Shown: positions 33,230 through 41,558, numbered from the stretch's first letter. The stretch is DNA of 64,000 nucleotides from JAGOBP01 sp964550855 (GCA_964550855.1 CAZKBQ010000020.1:4858-68857), one strand, 5' to 3'. Numbers and translations: made by a program. Notes: generated from the sequence alone by a model not told the origin.

Positions 33230-33788
33230 TGCCCTTCCACTTCGTATACAGCTCATTATCGACGCCCAGCCGCAGCAAAATGCGCCCGATTGTACCATCG
33301 ATGACTTCGTCCAGGGTGGCGGGATTGCCATAGAAGGCGGGCACGGGCGGCATGATGACAGCCCCGTTTTCGGCGGCCTGTGTCATCTGGCGCAGGTGGC
33401 CCACGTGCAGCGGCGTTTCACGCACGCACAGGATCAACGGGCGGCCTTCCTTCAAACACACGTCCGCCGCGCGCGACATTAAGTCAGCTGAGTATGAATT
33501 TGCCACGGCCGATAACGTCTTGATCGAACACGGCACAATGACCATGCCCAGCGTTACGAACGACCCCGACGCGATGCTCGCGCCGACATCGTTGGGATTA
33601 TGCACGACGCCGGCGAGTTTCTCAACGTCGCTAATCTTCCAATCGGTCTCCTGGGCAATCGTCGCTTTGGCGGCGGCGCTCATGACGAGATGCGTCTCTA
33701 TCTCGCCGCCCTGCTGCAAGACTTGCAACAGGCGTATGCCGTAGATGACGCCAGATGCCCCTGAAATGCCTACAATCAAGCGTTTCAT
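33216..33788 (-). CDS. ubiX: Flavin prenyltransferase UbiX
   Basis: 190 residues; makes prenylated FMN, the cofactor of UbiD. LIVGISGASGVIYGIRLL binds FMN; IASGSFVTLGMVIVPCSIKTLSA and RPLILCVRETPL are the usual signatures (read in parts). The start at 33788 follows GAGG. It lies 75 bp after ubiD, the space being filled by an inverted repeat, and its C-terminus (GMNKA) ends in a heptad repeat. Confidence 0.94.
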   Translation of the reverse strand: MKRLIVGISGASGVIYGIRLLQVLQQGGEIETHLVMSAAAKATIAQETDWKISDVEKLAGVVHNPNDVGASIASGSFVTLGMVIVPCSIKTLSAVANSYSADLMSRAADVCLKEGRPLILCVRETPLHVGHLRQMTQAAENGAVIMPPVPAFYGNPATLDEVIDGTIGRILLRLGVDNELYTKWKGMNKA

Positions 33789-33800
33789 ACAACCTCTACC

Positions 33801-33864
33801 AACCACGGAGAACACGGAGTCGCTTTCACTTTTTTTCTCCGTGCCCTCTGTGTTCTCCGTGGTT
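33801..33864. repeat. Inverted repeat of CCACGGAG type between ubiD and ubiX
   Basis: A 19-base arm, 33801-33819 (contains CCACGGAGAACACGGAG), recurs inverted at 33846-33864 with one mismatch, around a T-rich loop. It begins at the ubiD stop and ends 12 bp before the ubiX ATG. Internally each arm repeats CACGGAG at a 9-bp step, so it belongs to a different family from the heptads. Confidence 0.75.
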
Positions 33865-35329
33865 ATTTAATCCCATACTCCGCCCAGCGCCGATCGACCA
33901 GCGCCTTGATGGTCGGGGCCATTTCGATCTCCGTGGGCCAGCCGCGCGGATGGCCGTCCATCGGCCCCTTCGCCGTCGCGTCGATGCCGATCTTGCCGCC
34001 GAACGAATCGCGCAGCGCCGAATGATCGAGTTGATCGACTGCGCCTTCCACGATCGTTACATCGCGCTTCCAATCGACGTTGCCCAACACGCGCCACGCC
34101 ACTTCCTGCAAATCGTGGACGTTCACGTTTTCATCCACGACGACGATGGCTTTGGTCAGCATCATCAGACCCAGGCCCCAGATACCGAACATCACTTTTT
34201 GCGGATGGCCGGGGAAGCGTTTCTTGATCGAGACGATCACGAGATTGTGAAACACCCCTTCGGCGGGCATATTGTAATCGACCACTTCACCGAGGAACAA
34301 CTTGAGCAGCGGCAAAAACAGACGCTCCGTGGCTTTGCCCATCCAGTAATCTTCCATCGGCGGCTTGCCCACAATGGTTGTCGGATAGATCGCGTCGGCG
34401 CGATGGGTGATGGCCGTGACGTGAAAGATGGGAAACCGATCGGCGGGGGTGTAGAAGCCGGTGTGATCGCCGAACGGCCCTTCGAGGTCGTGCTCGTTCG
34501 GATCGACATAGCCTTCGATCACGATCTCGGCATTCGCTGGCGCTTCGATGGGCTGTGTCACGCACTTCACGAATTCAACCGGCTTGCCGCGCAAATACCC
34601 CGCTAATAAGTATTCATCAATATTGGGCGGCAGCGGTGCGGAGGCGCTCCACATCGAGGCCGGATCGCCGCCGAGAGCAATCGCGCACGGAATTTGCGGC
34701 TTGCGGTTCTCTTGCGCCACGCGTTCGTGTTCCGCGCCGCCTTTGTGCCGCTGCCAGTGCATCATCAACGTTTGATCGTCTTTGACTTGCAAACGATACA
34801 TGCCGACGTTGCGGACATTAGTCACGGGATCGCGCGTGATGACCTGCATGAGCGTGATGTACTTGCCGCCGTCGAGCGGCCAGCATTTGAGGATGGGCAA
34901 TTTCGAGAGCGAAGGCCGATCGGTAATGACGACGTCCTGCACGGGCGCGGACTTGACGATCTTCGGCCCCAACCCGATTGATTGCAGCACGCCGAAGAGA
35001 TCGCGTCCGCGATTCAGCGCCGCGCCGAAACCTTGCGGCAATTTGAGATCGATCGTTTTGGCGAGATCATGATGGAGTTGTTCGAGGTCGTCCACACCCA
35101 GCGCCAATGCCATGCGCGCCGCGCTGCCAAAGGCGTTGATCAGCACCGGCATGTTGCTGCCTTTGACGCTCTCAAACAGGATGGCTTTGTTTTGAGCCGC
35201 CGGGGCTTTGGAGATACGATCGGTGATCTCCGTGATCTCCAGTTCGGGATCAACGGGCACACGCACGCGCACCAGCTCGCCGCGCTTTTCCAGTTCACGG
35301 ATAAAGTCACGCAGATCGCGGAAGGCCAT
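33863..35329 (-). CDS. ubiD: UbiD-family decarboxylase
   Basis: 488 residues; prenyl-FMN-dependent decarboxylase. VIEGYVDPNEHDLEGPFGDHTGFY (seen in parts) carries the catalytic Glu/Arg cluster of UbiD proteins; GDPASMW and ITHRADAIYPTTIVG are family blocks. In this operon it probably decarboxylates the prenylated naphthoate (MqnL/M step). The start at 35329 has GGAGGAG directly upstream; an upstream frame to 35422 has no conserved residues. Confidence 0.93.
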   Translation of the reverse strand: MAFRDLRDFIRELEKRGELVRVRVPVDPELEITEITDRISKAPAAQNKAILFESVKGSNMPVLINAFGSAARMALALGVDDLEQLHHDLAKTIDLKLPQGFGAALNRGRDLFGVLQSIGLGPKIVKSAPVQDVVITDRPSLSKLPILKCWPLDGGKYITLMQVITRDPVTNVRNVGMYRLQVKDDQTLMMHWQRHKGGAEHERVAQENRKPQIPCAIALGGDPASMWSASAPLPPNIDEYLLAGYLRGKPVEFVKCVTQPIEAPANAEIVIEGYVDPNEHDLEGPFGDHTGFYTPADRFPIFHVTAITHRADAIYPTTIVGKPPMEDYWMGKATERLFLPLLKLFLGEVVDYNMPAEGVFHNLVIVSIKKRFPGHPQKVMFGIWGLGLMMLTKAIVVVDENVNVHDLQEVAWRVLGNVDWKRDVTIVEGAVDQLDHSALRDSFGGKIGIDATAKGPMDGHPRGWPTEIEMAPTIKALVDRRWAEYGIK

Positions 35330-35350
35330 GTCTCCTCCAGACACAACAAA

Positions 35351-35375
35351 CGCGCCCATTATACAACCGGGCGCG
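35351..35375 (-). promoter_or_regulatory. Candidate -10 box framed by an inverted repeat, upstream of ubiD
   Basis: On the minus strand a perfect TATAAT (35357-35362 on the plus coordinates) sits inside CGCGCCC / GGGCGCG (35351-35357 and 35369-35375). No good -35 is seen. The symmetry suggests an operator overlapping a promoter for the menaquinone operon. Confidence 0.45.
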
Positions 35376-35428
35376 CTGGCGAAGGCTATAACAAATGTTA
35401 CCACACACTGGGGAGACGGCAAGGGTCA

Positions 35429-35458
35429 GCGCCCGCCGGCTGATCGACCGGCGGGCGC
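35429..35458. terminator. Hairpin downstream of the methyltransferase gene
   Basis: Perfect 11-bp stem GCGCCCGCCGG / CCGGCGGGCGC with an 8-nt loop. There is no T-run on the minus side, so it may be a Rho-independent-like barrier or an mRNA 3' stabiliser. It lies between the methyltransferase stop and the ubiD operon. Confidence 0.5.
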
Positions 35459-35508
35459 CACGTAAAACCAAACCTTGTCACTGCTCGTCGCAGTGAGCGG
35501 CCTGGCAA

Positions 35509-36342
35509 TCACTCTCGGATTGCCACCACTTCCAGATATTCCGACTCGACCCGCGTCACGCCATTCCGGGATTGATTGTGAGTCGACCACAGCTGCTCCA
35601 ACTCCTGGCGCAAGGCGGCCTGGCCCTGCTCATCCAGCGCGCCGAAAGCCTTGTACGTCGGCCCGTAGTAGCGGCGGAAACACTCCACCACCTCCGGCGC
35701 CGTAAACGGAAAGCTCAGGGCGATGGTGCGCCGCGTGAGTTGCAGATCGGACACAGTACCGTTGAAGCGCTCGCGCACGATGGCCTCGTTGCCCCACTGC
35801 AACGGCGATGGGATGCCCGGTGCCGGCGGAACGTATTTGCCCACGATCTTGAACATCTGGCCGATAAAGCCTTCCGGCGTCCAGTTCGCCATGACAATGC
35901 GGCCACCGGGCCGGCAGGTCCGCGTCAATTCGGCGGCGGTGACGTCGGGCCGGGGCGTAAACATCGCGCCGAACATGGTGATGACGGTGTCAAACGCAGC
36001 GTCTTCGTAAGGCAGCGCTTCGGCGTCATTCTCGTCAAACTGGATGGTCAGGCCCTCCGCTTTGGCTTTGGCGCGGCCCTGTTCCAGCAGATTGGGCGCG
36101 ATGTCCTGGCCGACAACATAGGCGCCACGTTTGGCCGCCGGGATGGCCAGGTTGCCGGTACCGCAGGCCACGTCGAGCACGCGTTCGGCCGGCTGCAGGT
36201 TCAGGCGGCTGACAAAGTCCGCCGCGCCCGGGGCATAGGACTTGGCGATCTGCCCGAAATCGCCGGAGGTCCAGGTCGCTTTGAGCTTGGCCTTGAGGGC
36301 TTCCATCTCAGGTGTCAGGGTGTTCATGGTAAGGGTGTTCAT
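35509..36342 (-). CDS. Class I SAM-dependent methyltransferase
   Basis: 277 residues. Motif I VLDVACGTGNLAIPAAKRG, GQDIAPNLL, DAEALPYEDAAFDTVITMFGAMF (parts) and GGRIVMANWTPEG define a small-molecule methyltransferase resembling UbiE/COQ5-like enzymes. Substrate unknown. AAAGGAG precedes the ATG at 36342. The 270-bp region upstream carries two strong symmetric sites (36520-36548, 36564-36600) and the LuxR-type regulator gene ends there, so it is probably a regulated target. Confidence 0.85.
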   Translation of the reverse strand: MNTLTMNTLTPEMEALKAKLKATWTSGDFGQIAKSYAPGAADFVSRLNLQPAERVLDVACGTGNLAIPAAKRGAYVVGQDIAPNLLEQGRAKAKAEGLTIQFDENDAEALPYEDAAFDTVITMFGAMFTPRPDVTAAELTRTCRPGGRIVMANWTPEGFIGQMFKIVGKYVPPAPGIPSPLQWGNEAIVRERFNGTVSDLQLTRRTIALSFPFTAPEVVECFRRYYGPTYKAFGALDEQGQAALRQELEQLWSTHNQSRNGVTRVESEYLEVVAIRE

Positions 36343-36519
36343 GATAGTCTCCTTTGGCTGATTAACTGACTTGGCAGGCGTGATCGGTGGTGGGGTGTGA
36401 AGCCGCCCAACGCCTGACGCAGCTTCAACCTTACAGCTAAAACACGAATGTGTTATACGGCCATACTTGGTCCCCCGCTTCATTAACCCTTGCATCAGTT
36501 GTTGCCGAACAGATATTTT

Positions 36520-36548
36520 CGATTACGAGTGACACTATATCGTAATCG
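36520..36548. promoter_or_regulatory. Candidate operator: 9-bp inverted repeat
   Basis: CGATTACGA (36520-36528) and TCGTAATCG (36540-36548), perfect arms 20 bp apart centre to centre, typical of a dimeric regulator on one DNA face. It lies upstream of the methyltransferase. Confidence 0.5.
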
Positions 36549-36563
36549 GCGAGGCCAGACGAC

Positions 36564-36600
36564 GGGAATATTCCCTATGTTGGCTACCGCGATTCCCTAT
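36564..36600. promoter_or_regulatory. Candidate operator: palindrome and 22-bp spaced direct repeat
   Basis: GGGAATATTCCC (36564-36575) is a perfect palindrome, and its right half continues as ATTCCCTAT (36570-36578), repeated at 36592-36600, 22 bp on. Such spacing is about two helical turns and suggests a pair of regulator sites. Confidence 0.45.
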
Positions 36601-36615
36601 TTTTGGCTGTGGAAT

Positions 36616-39192
36616 TTACGACAGGAGATTCCGTGTGCGGGCCAGCGCGACCGCTTCCATGCGCGAGCGGGCGTTGAGTTTGGAGAGGACAGAGGAGATG
36701 TGATGATCGACCGTCTTGGCTGAGATCGACAGGCGCTCTGCAATATCGCTATTGCTCAAGCCTTCCGCCAACAGGCCGAGGATTTGCACTTCGCGGGCGG
36801 TCAGCCCGTGTGGATTGGCGCGCGTCGAAGGTCGTGGGCCGCGCGGAATTTTCTTCTCACCGGCGCGGCGCAGTTTGGCGCGCAGGGCTTGCGCTGCCGG
36901 TTTGGCGCCCAGCGCATCGAAGATGTCCAACGCGGCCAGCTGCGCCTCACGATCGCCGTCGGCCAGAGCCAGCGCGCGCTCGAAGGGACAACCGATGCGC
37001 TTCCACTCCTGCGCCGCCGACGCCCAGTCGCCGCTCAGTGCCATACGATAAACCGCCGGGATGCGTTCTGTGATCGGGACGGCTTGTCCGGCGCGCCACA
37101 ACCAATACGCGAGTGCGCCTAATGACCAGTCATCGCCGCCGCGCAGCGCCAGATCATAGCCGGGCTGCGCTTCGGCAATCGTTCGCGCCGAGTCGCCCGC
37201 CCACCACGCCGCTTCAGCACGCGCCAGCGACACCGGGCCGATTCGCTGAATTTCGCCGGTCGGCAGCGCCAGCGCGCGCGCCCGATCCAGATACTCCACG
37301 GCCGACACATCACCTAATCGAACGCGAAGGTGTCCCAGCACGATGATGGCGGGCAGCGCGATCACGACCGAGCCGGGGTGCAAAGCCAACGCATTATCGG
37401 CCTCAGTGGCGGCTTCGTGCCAATGTCCCTGTTCAAATAACCAGCGCGCGCGCCAACCCCGAAAGTAGACACTGTACGAATCCATATCGCGCTCGACCGT
37501 GAACGCGAGGCCCTCATTCAGCACGCTCTCGGCCGCGTGGTATTCGCGGTTCACGATAGCCATGGACATGAGGTTGGCGTAACAGCGCGCAGCGTGATCG
37601 TGCATCTCGTGCGCGCGGGCGATGGCCAGTGAGCGCTCCACTTTGGCTTTACCGGCTTGATCGCCGGCCATCAACTCGGCCGTGCCGATATTCGTCAAGG
37701 CGTGCACGATGATCTCGGTGGCCTGGAGTTCCTCCGCCAGCGCCAATGCTTTTTCACCCCAGTAGATGGCCGCGGCTGATTCACCGGCGAGCATAAACAA
37801 CTGCGAGCGATTGCTGAAAGCCATCGCCAGTTCCAGGCCGGGGCCGCGCGGTTCCAACTGTTGAATGGCCTGTGTCGCGTACTCAAACGCCAGCTGCTTG
37901 TTTCCCTGAAACCAATACAGGCGCGAGAGCCACCGCAGCCCAGCGCCGATCCTTTCGCTCCGATCACTCTGACGCCAGAGCGCCAGCGCGTCCTGTCGCG
38001 CCTGAATTGCCAGATCGATGCCGCCTGTCAGATAATATTCGAAGGCCAGCTGATCGAATAGATCGGCGCGATCCTCGATCGAGAGCAAATCCGATTGATC
38101 CAGCGCCGCCCGATAGTACCGGCTGGCTTCACGATGCGCACCCTGCTGACTCGCCTGTCGGGCCGCCAGCGGCGCATACTCCACCACGGCCCGATCGTTC
38201 GCGGCGTGGATTGCATGGTGAACCAACAACGCGTGCGATGTCGGGCGGTGGAGCATGGCCTGCAGCACTTGCTCGTGCAGTCTCCGGGCGTGCGTATGGG
38301 CGAGGGCTTCTTCGATCGCCCGCCGCGCCAACTCATGACGAAAGACCAGCCGCTGGTCGGCGAGCAGCAGGAAGCCACTCGCGTAACACGCATCAAGGGC
38401 GGATGGCTCCGGTTGGAGAATGTTTTCCACGAGCGTGAGATCAACCGCACTGGGGCTGACCGCGACCAATTCCAGAATCGCGCGGGCGGCGGCTGAGAGC
38501 CGCGCGGCGCGCGTCAGCACCGCGTCGCGCACTGTGGCCGGCACACGCTCAGCGTCGCTCTTCAGAATTTCCGAAAGGAAAAAAGGATTGCCTTTGGTGG
38601 CGGCATAGAGGCCGTCGGCCGCATGATTCGCGCGGCGTGCCAGTGTTTCAACAGCGCGCTCGGACAAAGGCGCCAGCGGCAGACGGAGGGTGTGCGCAGG
38701 CGGAAAATCGCCGAGAACGGAACGCAGCAGCTGCTGCCGATCGACTTCATCGTCGCGGTAGGTGAGGATCAGCAGCGTGTGGGTCTGTGCTATGCGCCGA
38801 CCGAGAAACTTGAGCAGATCGAGCGTCGCTTCATCGGCCCAGTGAATGTCCTCGATCACCAGGATGCCGGACGCAGCGTTCTTGAGTGCCTCGAGCAGCG
38901 CCGAAGAAACGGCCAGCCAGTTTGCGCCGGATTCCAGTTTGTCGGCCAGCTCAGGCAGCGCACGCGCAATATCATAGAGCGGGCCTAGCGGTCGCGGCGT
39001 AAACAACGGATCGCACGCGCCCCAGAGCACCTCATACTCGCGCCGCTGTTTTTGAACGAAAGTCGAGATCAGCGACGTTTTGCCGATGCCGGCTTCGCCG
39101 CCGACGAGCACAATTTGTCCGGCCCCGTTGCGGGTCTGAACCAGCGTCTCGTCGAGCCGTTGCTGCTGGGCTTCGCGCTCGAAAAGTTCCAT
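36616..39192 (-). CDS. LuxR-family ATPase regulator (LAL/MalT-like)
   Basis: 858 residues. N-terminal AAA/STAND ATPase: ELFEREAQQQRLDETL, Walker A GGEAGIGKTSLI, Walker B LVIEDIHWADEA. The middle (~350-780) is helical, TPR-like. The C-terminal LuxR HTH reads GLTAREVQILGLLAEGLS, NSDIAERLSISAKTVDHHIS and KLNARSRMEAVALA. Such regulators oligomerise on an inducer and ATP and then activate promoters. The start at 39192 lacks a ribosome-binding site but lies 11 bp after the stop of a small leader frame that has one, so coupling is possible. The methyltransferase downstream is a likely target. Confidence 0.9.
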   Translation of the reverse strand: MELFEREAQQQRLDETLVQTRNGAGQIVLVGGEAGIGKTSLISTFVQKQRREYEVLWGACDPLFTPRPLGPLYDIARALPELADKLESGANWLAVSSALLEALKNAASGILVIEDIHWADEATLDLLKFLGRRIAQTHTLLILTYRDDEVDRQQLLRSVLGDFPPAHTLRLPLAPLSERAVETLARRANHAADGLYAATKGNPFFLSEILKSDAERVPATVRDAVLTRAARLSAAARAILELVAVSPSAVDLTLVENILQPEPSALDACYASGFLLLADQRLVFRHELARRAIEEALAHTHARRLHEQVLQAMLHRPTSHALLVHHAIHAANDRAVVEYAPLAARQASQQGAHREASRYYRAALDQSDLLSIEDRADLFDQLAFEYYLTGGIDLAIQARQDALALWRQSDRSERIGAGLRWLSRLYWFQGNKQLAFEYATQAIQQLEPRGPGLELAMAFSNRSQLFMLAGESAAAIYWGEKALALAEELQATEIIVHALTNIGTAELMAGDQAGKAKVERSLAIARAHEMHDHAARCYANLMSMAIVNREYHAAESVLNEGLAFTVERDMDSYSVYFRGWRARWLFEQGHWHEAATEADNALALHPGSVVIALPAIIVLGHLRVRLGDVSAVEYLDRARALALPTGEIQRIGPVSLARAEAAWWAGDSARTIAEAQPGYDLALRGGDDWSLGALAYWLWRAGQAVPITERIPAVYRMALSGDWASAAQEWKRIGCPFERALALADGDREAQLAALDIFDALGAKPAAQALRAKLRRAGEKKIPRGPRPSTRANPHGLTAREVQILGLLAEGLSNSDIAERLSISAKTVDHHISSVLSKLNARSRMEAVALARTRNLLS

Positions 39193-39203
39193 CAGGAGTG
39201 GCC

Positions 39204-39269
39204 CTAACCGGGGAACCCAACGGCCACGAAGATACAACTCCGCAAACTTGAGCGCAGCTGCATGGACAT
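39204..39269 (-). CDS. Possible leader peptide upstream of the LuxR-type regulator
   Basis: 21-residue frame MSMQLRSSLRSCIFVAVGFP-G with GGAGGAG three bases before its ATG; its TAG lies 11 bp before the regulator's ATG, which has no ribosome-binding site of its own. It may couple translation of the regulator. Only the ribosome-binding site and position support it; no homology is known. Confidence 0.35.
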   Translation of the reverse strand: MSMQLRSSLRSCIFVAVGFPG

Positions 39270-39316
39270 CGTCTCCTCCCGGACAATGACTGACGGCAAC
39301 CGGTTGACGTCGTGGA

Positions 39317-40156
39317 TCAGCCGGGCTGTTTCACCAACACATACCAGTTGTAGCGCGCCCGTTCTTCCCCCCATACTTCCCCGGCGCGCACAAAATCAAC
39401 CGCTTCATAACCGCGCGCAAAATAAGCTTCAAACAGTTCGCGGGTTTTGGTGCGCCAGTCCATGGCCAGCGCGAGGTTGGTCTGCTTGATCGCCTGCAAA
39501 TCGTTCGGGATTTCCACCCGCACGATCGGAGATTTGAGTTCGAGATCAAGCGCTTCGATCTGTCGATCACCGCTGCCGCCCACGCATCGGTTCACGATGG
39601 GGCTGCCCAGGCCGATCGGGGCCGGCCGCTGCCCCTGCGCCCGCTGTTGCACTTCGTCGCTGTTCAGCCACCATTCCACCAGAAAACGATCGCTGGGCAG
39701 CCCTGTGCCCAGTGCGCCGAAGTTCTCGCCGTAGATGTTGCGCTTGTAAAAGCGCGCTACGCCGCCCAGGGCGTGCAGGTTCAAGCGCGCGTTGGGCGCC
39801 TCCAGCGGATCGTACGTCCACGTGATCAGATCGATGCCGTTCTCCAGCACGCGCTGCCGCTGCGCCCATTTCAAGGTGGCGGCCACCCCTTTGTTGCGAT
39901 ACTCCGGCAGCACGCCCATCGTCTGCGAGCACAGTTTGAGGCGGCGATCGAAGTGAATGCCCACAAAGCCGAAGATGAAGCCAATCATCTTCAGACCATC
40001 GAACGCCCCGATGACCACCCCGCCATTTTCGCGCGCCGTATTGAGCAGGGGGGGATACAATCCCTCGCCCTGCGTGAAGCCCCAGATCTGCTGCTGCAGA
40101 TCGCGCACCTGCAGGAATTCAGCGTAGGTCGTCAAATCGCGCACGGCAAAATACAT
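39317..40156 (-). CDS. GNAT-fold acyltransferase, COG3375-like
   Basis: 279 residues. N-terminal GNAT domain: RDLQQQIWGFTQGEG, GKMIGFIFGF-like (GLKMIGFIFGF), acetyl-CoA loop GVLPEYRNKGVAATLK, and WTYDPLEAPNARLNLHALGG, which is diagnostic for the COG3375 group. DRFLVEWWL and a C-terminal beta region (RVEIPNDLQAIKQTN) complete the usual full-length form. The substrate is unknown. It is divergent from the FHA regulator gene and followed by the LuxR-type regulator. Confidence 0.85.
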   Translation of the reverse strand: MYFAVRDLTTYAEFLQVRDLQQQIWGFTQGEGLYPPLLNTARENGGVVIGAFDGLKMIGFIFGFVGIHFDRRLKLCSQTMGVLPEYRNKGVAATLKWAQRQRVLENGIDLITWTYDPLEAPNARLNLHALGGVARFYKRNIYGENFGALGTGLPSDRFLVEWWLNSDEVQQRAQGQRPAPIGLGSPIVNRCVGGSGDRQIEALDLELKSPIVRVEIPNDLQAIKQTNLALAMDWRTKTRELFEAYFARGYEAVDFVRAGEVWGEERARYNWYVLVKQPG

Positions 40157-40235
40157 GGTTACCCTCGCAGCTGCCGGTTACGGATGGAGATGGATCATAT
40201 CACACTCTGCCGGCGAAGAGGCCGGCGCCGCCGAC

Positions 40236-40264
40236 TTGTCGCCCGCGCGAATTAACGCTAGAAT
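40236..40264 (+). promoter_or_regulatory. Promoter of the FHA regulator gene (probably leaderless)
   Basis: TTGTCG (40236-40241), 17 bp, TAGAAT (40259-40264). The expected transcription start (~40271) is only about three bases before the ATG at 40274. Confidence 0.65.
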
Positions 40265-40273
40265 TCTTTCACC

Positions 40274-40912
40274 ATGTCCAGCCGGCCGCTGCGTCCCACG
40301 ACCGATCGGTTTATGCCGCGCCTCGCGGTCACCTCCGGTCCCAACACTGGCCGCGAGTATCTCATCAAGGCCAGCCGCCTCATCATCGGGCGCAGCGAGG
40401 ACTGTGACATCGTTCTCGCGGATCCGCTGGTTTCGCGCCGGCACAGCCAGCTCAACTTCGACGGCAGTTACTGCACCATCGAGGATCTGGGCAGCACCAA
40501 CGGCACCTACGTCAACGAGCAGCTCCTCACCGCCCCCCAGGTGCTGCGCAGCGACGATCGTATCCGCATCGCCGACGCGCTGCTCGTCTTCAGCGATCCG
40601 CTGACGGCGGCGACCGCTCCGACGTTGCCCGCGTTGATCCTGGAGTCCAATCGGGTGTATGTCAACCGCCGCCCGATCGATCTGTCTGCCCGAGAGTTTG
40701 CGTTGATGGCTTATCTATGCGAGCACGCCGATCGGGTGTGCAGCAAGCGCGAACTGGCGCGCGCCGTCTGGCCGGAATGGCGAGGCGAAGTCTTCGATTA
40801 CCAGATCGAGAGTCTGGTGCGGCGTGTGCGCCAGAAGATCGAAACCGCGCCCGACGAGCCGCGCTTTATCGTGACGGTGCGCGGCAAAGGCTACCAGCTG
40901 ATGAAGGTCTGA
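40274..40912 (+). CDS. FHA domain - winged-helix transcription regulator
   Basis: 212 residues. Residues ~14-110 form an FHA domain with its phosphothreonine-binding residues: GRSEDCDIVL, SRRHSQL and LGSTNGTYVN. Residues ~118-212 form an OmpR-type winged helix (LSAREFALMAYL, SKRELARAVWPE, ESLVRRVRQKIE, FIVTVRGKGYQL). This suggests DNA binding controlled by a Ser/Thr-phosphorylated partner rather than a response-regulator aspartate. No kinase gene is nearby. An internal ATG at 40313 is an alternative start. The 3' end lies four bases from the convergent gene. Confidence 0.9.
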   Translation: MSSRPLRPTTDRFMPRLAVTSGPNTGREYLIKASRLIIGRSEDCDIVLADPLVSRRHSQLNFDGSYCTIEDLGSTNGTYVNEQLLTAPQVLRSDDRIRIADALLVFSDPLTAATAPTLPALILESNRVYVNRRPIDLSAREFALMAYLCEHADRVCSKRELARAVWPEWRGEVFDYQIESLVRRVRQKIETAPDEPRFIVTVRGKGYQLMKV

Positions 40913-40916
40913 CCGC

Positions 40917-41540
40917 TCACTGCCGGACGAGGGCGACAGCCAGCCAGCCATCGCCGCGCGGATCCGGCTTGGCGACCACCGTCACGGTATCACCCACCTG
41001 CGGACGGCGCGAGGCATCGGGCAGCACCTGCATCATCTCATCCACGCGAAATGTGGTCGTTTCGCCCTGTTGGCCCACCACGTCGATCCGATCGCCGCTG
41101 ATGTTGGCAATCAAGCCCACATAGTGCATGCGCTCCGGCTTTGGCGGCACCACCACCACTTTGGTCACGATGGTCTGACCGTTGACCTGCTGCGCCCAGA
41201 CCGCCACCCGATCGCCAACCTTCAACTGATCGATCGCCGACAGACCCTGATCGGCGCCGGCCTGACCGTCAATCGTCAGCAGCTGCAGGCCGCTGTCGGT
41301 CTGCACCGCCAGGCTTTGGCTGCCCACGGCCTGCAGCTGGCCCACCACCCCCACGCGCACCGGGGCGACTTCCGGCGCCACCGCCGGCGCCGACTCCGGC
41401 GCACTGTTCGCCGATTCCGCCTTCGCCGCGAATTGCGGCGCCACCGCCTGCCAGCCGCTGCTGTTGCCGATGCTCAAGCCAAACACTCCACCCAACGCAA
41501 ACACAATCCCCAATGCGACCATCAACTTGACGAGTTTCAT
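40917..41540 (-). CDS. Exported DUF5666-like protein
   Basis: 207 residues. Signal peptide or anchor (residues ~5-25), an Ala/Pro/Glu-rich spacer, then two small OB-like beta repeats: VVGQLQAVGSQSLAVQTDSG, LKVGDRVAVWAQQVNG, YVGLIANISGDRIDVVGQQG, PQVGDTVTVVAKPDPRGDG. DUF5666 domains are secreted, with no known activity. A related three-repeat gene is at 51896. AGGAGG lies six bases before the ATG at 41540, and a 19-bp palindrome (41559-41577) lies just upstream. Confidence 0.75.
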   Translation of the reverse strand: MKLVKLMVALGIVFALGGVFGLSIGNSSGWQAVAPQFAAKAESANSAPESAPAVAPEVAPVRVGVVGQLQAVGSQSLAVQTDSGLQLLTIDGQAGADQGLSAIDQLKVGDRVAVWAQQVNGQTIVTKVVVVPPKPERMHYVGLIANISGDRIDVVGQQGETTTFRVDEMMQVLPDASRRPQVGDTVTVVAKPDPRGDGWLAVALVRQ

Positions 41541-41558
41541 GTCACTTCCTCCTGTTGT

